Virus record (IMG/VR): IMGVR_UViG_3300032331_003152
Location: 1 to 40,737 of that record
Length of the DNA: 40,737 nt
From: a virus
Direction: 5' to 3' (one strand)
This document shows, one piece after another, positions 28,620-36,915 of this stretch; the stretch's first letter is position 1, and each line of letters begins with the position of its first letter. The notes beneath the pieces were generated by a model that was given only the letters and a program-made list of their open reading frames with translations, ran no database searches and was not told the DNA's origin. The translations under genes and the position numbers were made by a program.

Positions 28620-29730
28620 TGAAACTAAACTAGATTTTGATGATGTTTTAATTGCTCCTCAAAGATCTACCTTAACTAGTAGATCAGATATAGATATTAG
28701 TCGTACCTTTCATTTTTACCATTCTCCAAGAATTTGGAAGGGTGTACCTATTATATGTGCAAATATGAGCTTTTGCAGTTTTACTATGGCTACAGCATTA
28801 GCTAGTCATAAAATGATAGCGTGTTTACATAAATACCATACTGTAGACCAACTATTGCAGTATTTTAAAGACTATCCAGACAATATAGACTATACATTTA
28901 TATCTATTGGATATAAAAAAAGCGATCTAAATCATTTATTGGAACTGAAAAATAAACTTAATTTTCAACCTAATATTTGTATAGATGTTCCTAATGGCCA
29001 TATGGATGTTTTTGTGAAGTATTGTAAAAAGGTCAGGGATAATTTTCCGGAAAGCATTATCATTGCTGGAAACGTTACCAATACTTCATCAACTCAAGAA
29101 CTTATCATTTATGGGGGTGTGGATATTATAAAATGCGGAATAGGTGGAGGCTCCGCATGTACAACACGCTTTTTGACAGGCTGCGGTTTGCCTCAGTTGT
29201 CTTGTTGTTTAGAAAATGCTTATGTCGCCCACGGTCTTCAAAATGGAGATAAAAAACTAGGCTTAATTTGCTCAGACGGTGGACACAAGACTGTTGGAGA
29301 TGTATGTAAAGCAATATGCGGTGGTGCGGATTTTGTTATGTTGGGTGGGTATTTTTGCGGAGTAGATGAATGTGAAGGAGAATGGAAGCATGAGTATCTT
29401 ACTAGCTCTGGATTTTGGCAACCATTAAATCCCAAATATTATTTTGAGTGTAAAAAAAGAAAAATTGAGTTCACATATTACGGTATGAGCACCCATCATG
29501 CTCAAGAAATTTATGAAGATAATATTAAAAATTATAGAGCAAGCGAAGGAACAAAAATAACTGTACAATATAAAGGCAGTGTAGATACCGTAGTTCAAGA
29601 ATTATTGGGAGGTATCAGATCTTGTTGTTGCTATATAGGAGCAAACTCTATAAAAAATATGAGTAAATGCGGACAATTTTATAGGGTTAATCAAATTCAT
29701 TCCAACAAAAATCCAGTTTTTGGTGTATAA
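28603..29730 (+). CDS. guaC: GMP reductase
   Basis: 375 aa, IMPDH/GMPR barrel. LDFDDVLIAPQRSTLTSR (10-27) opens the family. IKCGIGGGSACTTR holds the catalytic Cys (C186) with the Thr typical of reductases. ICSDGGHK binds the phosphate. GMSTHHAQ closes the flap. It converts GMP to IMP plus ammonia with NADPH. Found in few phages; here it would raise the inosine pool or lower guanine. A patch at about 29110-29350 is GC-richer than the rest. Confidence 0.9.
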   Translation: MQKIINETKLDFDDVLIAPQRSTLTSRSDIDISRTFHFYHSPRIWKGVPIICANMSFCSFTMATALASHKMIACLHKYHTVDQLLQYFKDYPDNIDYTFISIGYKKSDLNHLLELKNKLNFQPNICIDVPNGHMDVFVKYCKKVRDNFPESIIIAGNVTNTSSTQELIIYGGVDIIKCGIGGGSACTTRFLTGCGLPQLSCCLENAYVAHGLQNGDKKLGLICSDGGHKTVGDVCKAICGGADFVMLGGYFCGVDECEGEWKHEYLTSSGFWQPLNPKYYFECKKRKIEFTYYGMSTHHAQEIYEDNIKNYRASEGTKITVQYKGSVDTVVQELLGGIRSCCCYIGANSIKNMSKCGQFYRVNQIHSNKNPVFGV

Positions 29731-29753
29731 ACTATATAAGGAGAAAAAGCCTT

Positions 29754-30461
29754 ATGAATCGCATAATACCAAAAATTGGCAATAAATATAAAAATTATAC
29801 AGTAATATCTGAATGTTATTTAGTTAATAAAATATGGTGTGTTGATGTTCAATGCAAGTGCGGTAAAATAAAAAAACAACCAACAGGTAGTTTAAAAAAA
29901 CTCAATCAATGCAAAAAATGCAATGCGATAGCAAAATATAGAAAATATAAAATTGGAGATAAAAAATATAGTTTGACGATTATAGACTATCTAGATAATT
30001 CTAATAATTCTCATACTCAGATTAAAGTACGCTGTGACTGTGGCAATACTAATAATATATCAACATATCATTTTGGAAAGATAAAAACTTGTAGAAAATG
30101 TTTTTTATCGAAACACGGATCAAATCACCCATCCTATAAAGGAACAAAACATATTACAAAAACATATTTTTCTCAAATAAAAATAAATGCACAATACAGA
30201 AACTTAAATTTTAATTTAAATATTAATGATCTAGATAAACTATTAGTCAAACAAAATTTTAAATGCTATCTTAGTGGACAAAGCATTAATGTTCATGATA
30301 AGACAGCTTCTTTAGATAGAATTGACTCTTCTAAAGGATATACAAAAAATAATATAGCTTGGATACATAAAGATATTCAGCGGATGAAAAGTGATTTTGA
30401 TATAATCTATTTTATAGATATATGTAATAAAATTAGTAAAAATAATATTTATACAAGTTAA
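29754..30461 (+). CDS. HNH endonuclease with two zinc ribbons
   Basis: 235 aa. Two N-terminal repeats, each with a C-x-C-G (CKCGKIKKQ, CDCGNTNN) and a later C-x2-C (CKKC, CRKC), are probable DNA-contacting ribbons. The C-terminal HNH reads KCYLSGQSI, then ASLDRIDSSKGYTKNNIAWI and HKDIQRMKSDFD, as in homing enzymes of large phages. AAGGAG precedes ATG. It separates guaC from the GT4 gene. Confidence 0.83.
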   Translation: MNRIIPKIGNKYKNYTVISECYLVNKIWCVDVQCKCGKIKKQPTGSLKKLNQCKKCNAIAKYRKYKIGDKKYSLTIIDYLDNSNNSHTQIKVRCDCGNTNNISTYHFGKIKTCRKCFLSKHGSNHPSYKGTKHITKTYFSQIKINAQYRNLNFNLNINDLDKLLVKQNFKCYLSGQSINVHDKTASLDRIDSSKGYTKNNIAWIHKDIQRMKSDFDIIYFIDICNKISKNNIYTS

Positions 30462-30481
30462 TAACACACACAATAAAATAT

Positions 30482-31597
30482 ATGAAAAACCTTAATTTAT
30501 TTTGTCCAATTAATAGTACTGGCTACGGTATTACCTCATTAAATATTACTAAAGCTTTATCTCAAGATTTAAATATATCTTTATTTCCTATTGGAAATAG
30601 TATAGAATGTAATACTGAAGATGATCATAAAACTATAAAGCAACTACTAGATCGTAGTTCATCCTTCGACTATTCTGCTCCATGTTTGAAAATATGGCAT
30701 CAGTATGATTTAGCGACTAGAATAGGAAATGGCCACTATTATACATTCCCATTTTTTGAAGTAGATAAACTAACTCCTAGAGAAATTCATCATTTAAATT
30801 ATTCTGATTTTATATTTGTTGCATCAGAATGGGGTAAAAAGATTTTACAACAAAATAACGTAAATAAACCGATATATGTAGCTCCATTGGGAGTGGACGC
30901 TAGCATCTTTCATATTCCAGAAAATAAAATATTAATAGAAAATGATAATTATCGTTTTTTTCACATAGGAAAATGGGAACATAGAAAATCACAAGATATT
31001 TTATTAAAGGCTTTTGATGCTGCTTTTGATATTAATGATAATGTAGAACTATATTTATTACCATTTAATCCATTTTTAACAGAACAAGAAAATAATTATT
31101 GGTTTAATTTAGTAGAAAATTGTAAATTAAAAGATAAGATAAAAATTTTTGGTAGACTAGATACACAATACCAAGTAGCAGAATTCATTAGTAGATGTGA
31201 CTGTGGCGTTTTTGTGTCTAGGGCTGAAGGATGGAATAATGAAATTATTGAAAGTATGGCAATGAATAAGCCAGTTATTGTTACTAATTATTCAGCTCAT
31301 ACTGAATATTGTAATAAAGATAATTCTTATTTAGTAGATATTGATGAAACAGAACCGGCTAACGATGGTAAATGGTTTAAGGGTTTTGGTAATTGGGCTA
31401 AAATTACGGATAAACAAATAGAACAAATTATTCATTATATGAAATATGTGTATCATAATGGTATATATTCTAATCCTAGTGGTGTAGCAACAGCTAATCA
31501 TTATAGTTGGAATCATACTGCTAATATTATTCAGTCTACTTTTATAAGAAATAATAGCTATTATGCCAATACCAAAGCCAAAACAAAACGAAGATAG
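30482..31597 (+). CDS. GT4-type glycosyltransferase
   Basis: 371 aa, GT-B fold. The N-terminal domain opens with STGYGITSLNITKAL (a G-x-G loop). YVAPLGVDASIFH is the inter-domain switch. FFHIGKWEHRKSQDILLKAF begins the donor domain. SRAEGWNNEIIESMAMNKPV carries the E-x7-E nucleotide-sugar site. It transfers a sugar from a nucleotide donor. The 3' end overlaps the first virion-region gene by 35 nt. Confidence 0.88.
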   Translation: MKNLNLFCPINSTGYGITSLNITKALSQDLNISLFPIGNSIECNTEDDHKTIKQLLDRSSSFDYSAPCLKIWHQYDLATRIGNGHYYTFPFFEVDKLTPREIHHLNYSDFIFVASEWGKKILQQNNVNKPIYVAPLGVDASIFHIPENKILIENDNYRFFHIGKWEHRKSQDILLKAFDAAFDINDNVELYLLPFNPFLTEQENNYWFNLVENCKLKDKIKIFGRLDTQYQVAEFISRCDCGVFVSRAEGWNNEIIESMAMNKPVIVTNYSAHTEYCNKDNSYLVDIDETEPANDGKWFKGFGNWAKITDKQIEQIIHYMKYVYHNGIYSNPSGVATANHYSWNHTANIIQSTFIRNNSYYANTKAKTKRR

Positions 31598-32231
31598 TAC
31601 AAAGTTTGTATCTCGTTGCATGGGTAACGAGACAATGAAAAAGGATTATCCTGATCAAAAACAAAGAGTAGCGATTTGTTTGGGTCAAACTCGTAAAAAG
31701 AGTAAAAGTGGGCTTTTTTCTAGTGTTTTAGAAATTTTAGGATTCTCATTATCATATAATGATTGTGAAGAATGCGGGGATGTTGAAGAAGTAAATGCTA
31801 GTAATATTATTATTCCTAATGATAACGACTATGTAGACTTTGGTGAAAATACTGAGGAATTTATTCTTTCGTCTCAGGCTAGTTACGAATACATGGATCC
31901 TGTTACATACGAAAAATATTATTTTGAACGCAGAGGAAATTATAAAAAAGATGGTAGATATCTTAGATATGAAGGAGAAGCTAAGGGCGCAGAATATCAA
32001 GGACGAAAAGTAACTCTTAATAAACCATTTAGAACATCTAATGGCCCTAAAAAATTTGCGGTATATACTAAAAACGAGAGTGGAAATATTGTTATTGTTA
32101 GATTTGGCGATCCCAATATGAAAATTAAGAAAAATATTCCTGAACGTCGTAAAAGTTTCAGAGCCAGACATAATTGTGATAATCCGGGTCCAAAGTGGAA
32201 AAGTCGATATTGGGCCTGTAAGAGTTGGTGA
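31563..32231 (+). CDS. Virion-region protein with conserved C-terminal domain, 222 aa
   Basis: N-terminal KFVSRCMGNETMKKDYPDQK, then QRVAICLGQ, is a short motif found near capsid or head genes of large phages. The C-terminal domain NGPKKFAVYTKNESGNIVIV, RFGDPNMKIK, RRKSFRARHNCDNPGPKWKS and RYWACKSW matches a conserved virus domain that I recall as DUF6321 (not verified). Probably a head or head-assembly protein. The start overlaps the GT4 gene end. Confidence 0.72.
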   Translation: MPIPKPKQNEDSTKFVSRCMGNETMKKDYPDQKQRVAICLGQTRKKSKSGLFSSVLEILGFSLSYNDCEECGDVEEVNASNIIIPNDNDYVDFGENTEEFILSSQASYEYMDPVTYEKYYFERRGNYKKDGRYLRYEGEAKGAEYQGRKVTLNKPFRTSNGPKKFAVYTKNESGNIVIVRFGDPNMKIKKNIPERRKSFRARHNCDNPGPKWKSRYWACKSW

Positions 32232-32261
32232 CAATCATGTACAAAAAATGGACTAATAACC

Positions 32262-32804
32262 ATGACTAAAAATATAGCAGAACTATTGACCGAACAAGAA
32301 GGTGAAAAAGTGGATACAAAAGCACAAGAAGTTCAAGGTTACTCTAGTAATATGGTTATTGATTCTTTAAAAAAATCATTAAATATCCATTGGCAACAAG
32401 CTACATCTTTGTCAGGACAAGCAGTACACTTGGAACGATGGGGATATAAAAAACTTGCAGATGTTATAAAGGCTGATGCCCAACAAGAACATCAACACGC
32501 TATGGAAAATCTAAAAAGATTAGAATTTTTTGATGTTGATTATCAACCACTTACAGTAGCTCCTCCATCATGGACAAGACATGATATGGTCGCTTTAATT
32601 CAATACAATCTTAATTCTGTTAGAGAAGCAGCAGCCGCAGAAAGAGAAACCATCACAGCGGCTAGAGCTGTCGGAGATGAAATGACCGCTAATATGATGA
32701 TACCATTACTTCAAGGTAGTGAAGATGGTATTGTTCTTTATGAAGGATATTTAAAACTTATTGAACAAATGGGTCTCGATAACTTCTTAAGTATTCAGGT
32801 TTAA
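32262..32804 (+). CDS. Ferritin-like four-helix protein, 180 aa
   Basis: Four long helices in bacterioferritin order. The second holds E76-x-x-H79 (QQEHQHAMENLKRL), a di-iron ligand pair. The third has E127 (AAAERET). The first-helix Glu seems replaced by H43, and the last-helix E-x-x-H reads SEDGIV, lacking the His. So iron binding may be partial. Possible roles are iron storage, oxidative protection or a virion-bound iron protein; it sits next to probable structural genes. Confidence 0.7.
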   Translation: MTKNIAELLTEQEGEKVDTKAQEVQGYSSNMVIDSLKKSLNIHWQQATSLSGQAVHLERWGYKKLADVIKADAQQEHQHAMENLKRLEFFDVDYQPLTVAPPSWTRHDMVALIQYNLNSVREAAAAERETITAARAVGDEMTANMMIPLLQGSEDGIVLYEGYLKLIEQMGLDNFLSIQV

Positions 32805-32806
32805 TA

Positions 32807-33229
32807 ATGTATAAATCACGAGCAGATGAATTATTAGAACAGGTACAGACTAATGTGGAATGTCCACCAGCGACACAGGATATTAGTCTAAATTTAGCTA
32901 ATCGTAAAATCTGTGTCGATAAAGCTAACTATGGTCCTGCAAATCCAGAATTAGATAATCCAGAATTTTGGCAAGCTAAAGCAGATTTATTTAAGACATC
33001 TGTAGAACAAGCACAAAGTATGAGATGCAAAAATTGTGCTGCTTTTATTATAAAAGATAAAATGATGAAATGTATAGAAAAGGGTATCTGTGAAGAAGAT
33101 ATGAATGAAGCAGTAAAAATTGCTAGTCTGGCTAATCTTGGTTATTGTGAACTGTTCGATTTCAAATGTGCTGGTGACAGAACTTGTGATGCGTGGATTA
33201 CTGGTGGCCCACTTACTGATGAGGTATAA
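32807..33229 (+). CDS. Cys-rich virion-region protein, 140 aa
   Basis: NYGPANPELDNPEFWQAKAD (46-65), then CKNCAAF and a late LGYCELFDFKCAGDRTCDAWITGGP-type stretch (about 112-135). The four Cys (C-x2-C, C-x6-C) could hold a metal or an iron-sulfur cluster like high-potential iron proteins. The pattern N-Y-G-P-x-N-P and W-x-x-G-G-P recurs in large phages near head genes. Role unknown. Confidence 0.68.
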   Translation: MYKSRADELLEQVQTNVECPPATQDISLNLANRKICVDKANYGPANPELDNPEFWQAKADLFKTSVEQAQSMRCKNCAAFIIKDKMMKCIEKGICEEDMNEAVKIASLANLGYCELFDFKCAGDRTCDAWITGGPLTDEV

Positions 33230-33231
33230 TT

Positions 33232-34044
33232 ATGGATCGTATACATGATATTTTAAATTCTGTTAATGAAACACTAGCTAATATCGCTAAATTAAAGTCT
33301 AAAGCAGAAGATGAAAATGAAACTCCAGAAATGGAAATGGAAGAATATAAACAAGATTTTTATGGAATGAGTGTTGCGTCTATTAGAGCTATTGCTACTC
33401 ATGCTATGGAAATTTTAAATAATCTAGAAAATCCCATGATCAAAGAAAATCTCACAGAGAGTTGGCTACAAGGACGAATTGCTATCACTGAAGATTATAT
33501 GAGAACAATTCATGACTATATCATGTATACCAAAGAAGAAGCAAGTAAAGCTGATAGTTATAATGATATTAATCAGTTTGAATTAGGTCCATCTACTATG
33601 AAGAATCTTGATGATCTTTATGGTGATGATGAAGCCAATGATCTATTAAATAATACCAATGCTGCAATTGGAGCTTTGAAACAAGCTCATACTTGTGCTG
33701 GAATGATGATAGATAAAGTTAGCGATCCTATGATAACACAGCGATTGACTTCTGCATGGAAGGATGGTAAAATCAATGCTGCATGTAAGAGTATGGGTCA
33801 GCTTCACGATTTTGTAATGAACGCGCCTCTGGCTGACGATGATAAAACTATGGTTGCCTCAGAAGAAATCAATGAAGATCAAGAACAATCAGACCTGCCT
33901 ATTGACACAAAATCTGGCAATAAGCCAGGACTTTGGGACAATATTAGAAAGAAAAAAGAACGAATGGGTAAAAATTATAAACCAGCAAAGCCTGGAGATA
34001 AAGATAGACCAGATTCAGATCAATGGAAAAAACTAACTAAATAG
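33232..34044 (+). CDS. Tandem-repeat helical protein, probable prohead/virion component, 270 aa
   Basis: Two copies of one helical unit, residues 46-98 (ITEDYMRTIHDYIM end) and 142-196 (INAACKSMGQLHDFVM end). Both share N/D-P-M-I-x-x-x-L-T-x-x-W-x-x-G-x-I. The C-terminus KPGLWDNIRKKKERMGKN, then KPAKPGDKDRP, matches a tail motif seen in phage head-core or scaffold proteins. GAGG precedes ATG. Scaffold or internal protein is the best guess. Confidence 0.68.
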   Translation: MDRIHDILNSVNETLANIAKLKSKAEDENETPEMEMEEYKQDFYGMSVASIRAIATHAMEILNNLENPMIKENLTESWLQGRIAITEDYMRTIHDYIMYTKEEASKADSYNDINQFELGPSTMKNLDDLYGDDEANDLLNNTNAAIGALKQAHTCAGMMIDKVSDPMITQRLTSAWKDGKINAACKSMGQLHDFVMNAPLADDDKTMVASEEINEDQEQSDLPIDTKSGNKPGLWDNIRKKKERMGKNYKPAKPGDKDRPDSDQWKKLTK

Positions 34045-34051
34045 TATATTT

Positions 34052-34390
34052 TTGGCGGGATTTGTGCATCAGGATAAAATTGAATTTATAGAGTGGCTTA
34101 TTAATAGAATGCAATTTAAATATAATTGCACTTCTAACGATATGATAATATCAAAATTATTAGATATTATTGAAACTTTAAAGCCACAAGCATTCAAAAT
34201 AGATCTTACCGATACAGATCTGGATAAGATATTAAGCAAATATTATGCAGATTTTATGTTAGATAAGTGCGATGATATGAATATAGGATTTTCTAATGAA
34301 GAAAGAACTATGTTCAGAAATAATATTAAAAATATTGTGATGGATATAATCAATAAAAATATTCCAAAGGACTTCTTAATAAAAGGATAA
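34052..34390 (+). CDS. Hypothetical helical protein, 112 aa
   Basis: No ATG at the 5' end. The frame can start at TTG 34052 or at GTG 34064, which has GGCGGGA just before it; GTG is about as likely. The sequence continues HQDKIEFIEWLINRMQFKYN and DLTDTDLDKILSKYYADFML, all helical. Lies directly before the sigma factor. Unknown role. Confidence 0.6.
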   Translation: MAGFVHQDKIEFIEWLINRMQFKYNCTSNDMIISKLLDIIETLKPQAFKIDLTDTDLDKILSKYYADFMLDKCDDMNIGFSNEERTMFRNNIKNIVMDIINKNIPKDFLIKG

Positions 34391-34393
34391 AAA

Positions 34394-35053
34394 ATGTTAC
34401 TACAACTAAATGGCATAGGCAATCAGAAAATTCAATATAAAGACCACTCAACACTAAGTTTTGATAGCTTAGATAATTATATGCTTTTGGCAAAAAAGTC
34501 CATATCAAAATTTTCTAACCAATTTTATAACGGCCTATCTGCAAAAATGCTCAAAGATGAAGATGCTATATCTTCTATTGCTAATGCTATTATGATGGCT
34601 GACTGGAGATGGGATGAAAATTATCAAAACACTAAAGGTACTAAAAAGACTAAGTATTCATATCGTAATCAATGTGCCTTATGGGCCATACAAACCTATG
34701 TTTCTAAGAACCACAAGAAAAATAAAAAATTCAAAAATAAAATCTATTCTTTAGATCATATTGTAGAAGACCATGATGATTCTACAGTACATAGTTTTAC
34801 ACAAGATACAAAAAGTTTATCTCCAGAAGAAATATTAAGCAACAAGGAGAATAAGGAGCAACTGTCTTCACTCATAGAATCGTTGCTCAGTTTAGAATGT
34901 TTAAGTCCTAGACAAAGAGACTATATTAGACTATATTATTTTGAATCCTATACATTTGAAAAAATTGGCCAAAAATATGGTATTACTAGAGAGGCAGTAA
35001 GACAAGGCTTAAATAAGGCTATTACCTTAATAAAGGAATCTATTAATGTTTAA
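34394..35053 (+). CDS. Sigma-70 family factor (phage late sigma candidate)
   Basis: 219 aa, smaller than primary sigma factors. Region 2 is about 28-105 (AISSIANAIMMADWRWDENY and YRNQCALWAIQTYVS), for core binding and -10 recognition. Region 4 is about 168-216, with LSPRQRDYIRLYYFESYTFE leading into a helix-turn-helix (KIGQKYGITREAVRQGLNKA) for the -35 element. Regions 1 and 3 are reduced. It would redirect host RNA polymerase to late genes, as T4 gp55 does. AAAGGA precedes ATG. Which promoter sequence it reads is unknown. Confidence 0.85.
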   Translation: MLLQLNGIGNQKIQYKDHSTLSFDSLDNYMLLAKKSISKFSNQFYNGLSAKMLKDEDAISSIANAIMMADWRWDENYQNTKGTKKTKYSYRNQCALWAIQTYVSKNHKKNKKFKNKIYSLDHIVEDHDDSTVHSFTQDTKSLSPEEILSNKENKEQLSSLIESLLSLECLSPRQRDYIRLYYFESYTFEKIGQKYGITREAVRQGLNKAITLIKESINV

Positions 35054-35429
35054 TGTCAATATTCACTGTGTGGTATTTGGGGTCAATGCGTCTTTGAACA
35101 AAAGATGTGTTTTATCTGTAGATAATGATAAATTAGTTTTACCAAAATTTATTTTAGAAAATGATCTATTAAAAAATCTTAATGAAAATATTATTAAATT
35201 TCTCAAACAATATGTTTTTGTTAATGATCTCGAATTATTGCCACAGCTTATTTCATTAAATCATGTTTCATTAAATCAAGAACAAGATACTCTTGATATT
35301 GTTTATGGTTTTATTATAGACTATAATAGTAGTATAGATAATACCAGGGTATATTGGATTGATTTTGATATTCTGAAAGAGCAGCAATTAAGTTTAGTAT
35401 TACTTGAAACTATTCAAAAGCTATCATAA
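35046..35429 (+). CDS. Hypothetical protein, possible divergent Nudix-like fold, 127 aa
   Basis: IHCVVFGVNASLNKRCVLSV and LVLPKFILENDLLKNLNEN, then VNDLELLPQLISL. Strand-helix layout and L-P-K-F recall Nudix proteins, but no G-x5-E-x7-R-E-x-x-E-E-x-G-U box is present, so enzyme activity is unlikely. AAAGGAA lies upstream within the sigma gene end. Unknown role. Confidence 0.6.
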   Translation: MFNVNIHCVVFGVNASLNKRCVLSVDNDKLVLPKFILENDLLKNLNENIIKFLKQYVFVNDLELLPQLISLNHVSLNQEQDTLDIVYGFIIDYNSSIDNTRVYWIDFDILKEQQLSLVLLETIQKLS

Positions 35430-35431
35430 TA

Positions 35432-35803
35432 ATGATTAATTATATATCAAAATTTTTCAATAAACAATCTAATAATATAACAGCAAAAGAAAATACCAAT
35501 AATAGTATTCTATTTGAAATAGACCAAAATGAAAAAACAGATGTTATTTTTCAAATTGGTAATATGGATGCTAATGCAGCATCACAATTTGGTTTTTTCC
35601 TATTTTTATTAAACGAAGGATATTATGTACAAACTATGACAGATATACTATTGGGAATGGCTAAAGAAGGTGGAGAAAAAGCGGCTTTTAGTCAAAATGC
35701 TATTTCTATGTGGTCTAAAAAAATATTAGAGAGCGAAAAATATAATGCAGAAAATAGTGATCCTATTATCAAGCCGACACAATTTCATGTGGCATATAAA
35801 TAA
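35432..35803 (+). CDS. Hypothetical protein, 123 aa
   Basis: Starts MINYISKFFNKQSNNITAKE. The core FEIDQNEKTDVIFQIGNMDA, then SQFGFFLFLLNEGYYVQTMT, shows a beta pair and a hydrophobic helix. Nothing recognised; it lies in the sigma/ClpP operon with no independent promoter. Confidence 0.6.
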   Translation: MINYISKFFNKQSNNITAKENTNNSILFEIDQNEKTDVIFQIGNMDANAASQFGFFLFLLNEGYYVQTMTDILLGMAKEGGEKAAFSQNAISMWSKKILESEKYNAENSDPIIKPTQFHVAYK

Positions 35804-35809
35804 AAAACT

Positions 35810-36271
35810 ATGACTGAAAATAAACCAATGGTTGTGTGGGAAAAATGGATAGATCCTTTTGGTAGAGATACTGATGAGGCTAAGTGGACTGACTATAATA
35901 ATAATATTGATGATCTTAATGAGATATTGCCAGAATCTAATGATCTAGATGAAGATAGTCATAAACACTTGGTAAATAATCCTATTAAAGTTATAGCTTC
36001 TCCACTAGGACTCATACCATACAATGAACACACAGCAAGTAGTAAAATTTTTAATTTTTGGCTTGGTCATACAAATTTCAATATAAGTAATGAAATTAAG
36101 GATTTAATTGAGCGGTCTCATGGTGTAGAAATTTTAGATATTTTTACAAGATATAGATTTAGAATTGCTATTGGTAAATGTTTTATTGATTCTGAGGTAA
36201 TGAATGAAATTAATCAAAAAATGTATGACTTTTTAGGCTATAAAAATGACACCAATCAATCAACTACATAA
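35810..36271 (+). CDS. Hypothetical protein, 153 aa
   Basis: Starts MTENKPMVVWEKWIDPFGRD. The second half (IFNFWLGHTNFNISNEIKDL, RSHGVEILDIFTRYRFRIAI) is a compact alpha/beta domain of a kind seen beside virion genes in large phages. Acidic linker at 40-60. Overlaps the ClpP-like gene by 26 nt. Function unknown. Confidence 0.62.
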   Translation: MTENKPMVVWEKWIDPFGRDTDEAKWTDYNNNIDDLNEILPESNDLDEDSHKHLVNNPIKVIASPLGLIPYNEHTASSKIFNFWLGHTNFNISNEIKDLIERSHGVEILDIFTRYRFRIAIGKCFIDSEVMNEINQKMYDFLGYKNDTNQSTT

Positions 36272-36914
36272 TATTCATGATTATAATATTGATATAGATA
36301 ATAGAGAAATTTATTTACATTCTTATTTTAGTGAAGGCTCAGATGAGTCTGGAGTTGATTATAGATCAGCGATAGTATTTGAAAAAAATTTAAGATATCT
36401 TAATTTACTATCATTAGATCCTATTCTTATACATATGCATTTACCTGGAGGGGATTGGCAAGATTGTCTAGGTATTTATGATGCTATCAAATCCAGTAAA
36501 AGTAAAACTATTATAGTAGCATCTGCTAAAGTAGAGTCCAGCAGTACTGTTTTGTTGCAGGCGGCGGATTTAAGAATCTTAACTCCTAATACAAATTTTT
36601 TGGTTCATTATGGGTCAATTAGCGTGGATAATGAACATAAAGCAGCTTTAAGCATGGTTCAATGGAGCGAAAAAGAGAGCGAAAAGATGATTGATATATT
36701 TACAGAAAAGTGTATAAATAGTATGATATCTAAAGAGAAAAATTGGAAAAAAATGATGGCCAGAAAACATATTGTGAGTCAATTAGCAACTAAAAGAGAT
36801 TGGATTTTAACAGCAGAAGAAGCGGTTAGATACGGTTTTGCTGATGGAATACTTGGCACTAAGAGATATCCTAATATCGATTATATCAAAAACTTAATGA
36901 AAAAATCAAAATAA
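36246..36914 (+). CDS. ClpP-like serine protease (prohead protease candidate)
   Basis: 222 aa, ClpP/crotonase fold. LIHMHLPGGDWQDCLGIYDA (61-80) is the oxyanion G-G region. AKVESSSTVLLQAADLRILT has the nucleophile (best aligned at S98). NFLVHYGS has H121. The Asp is D185 in TKRDWILTAEEAVRYGFADG. It would form a ring protease. In the virion block a role in prohead maturation is plausible, but a regulator of host proteolysis linked to the tmRNA tag cannot be excluded. Confidence 0.8.
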   Translation: MTPINQLHNIHDYNIDIDNREIYLHSYFSEGSDESGVDYRSAIVFEKNLRYLNLLSLDPILIHMHLPGGDWQDCLGIYDAIKSSKSKTIIVASAKVESSSTVLLQAADLRILTPNTNFLVHYGSISVDNEHKAALSMVQWSEKESEKMIDIFTEKCINSMISKEKNWKKMMARKHIVSQLATKRDWILTAEEAVRYGFADGILGTKRYPNIDYIKNLMKKSK

Positions 36915-36915
36915 T

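Noticed and set aside
35046-35429. Nudix hydrolase
   Set aside because: The strand-helix layout is suggestive but the catalytic Nudix box is missing.
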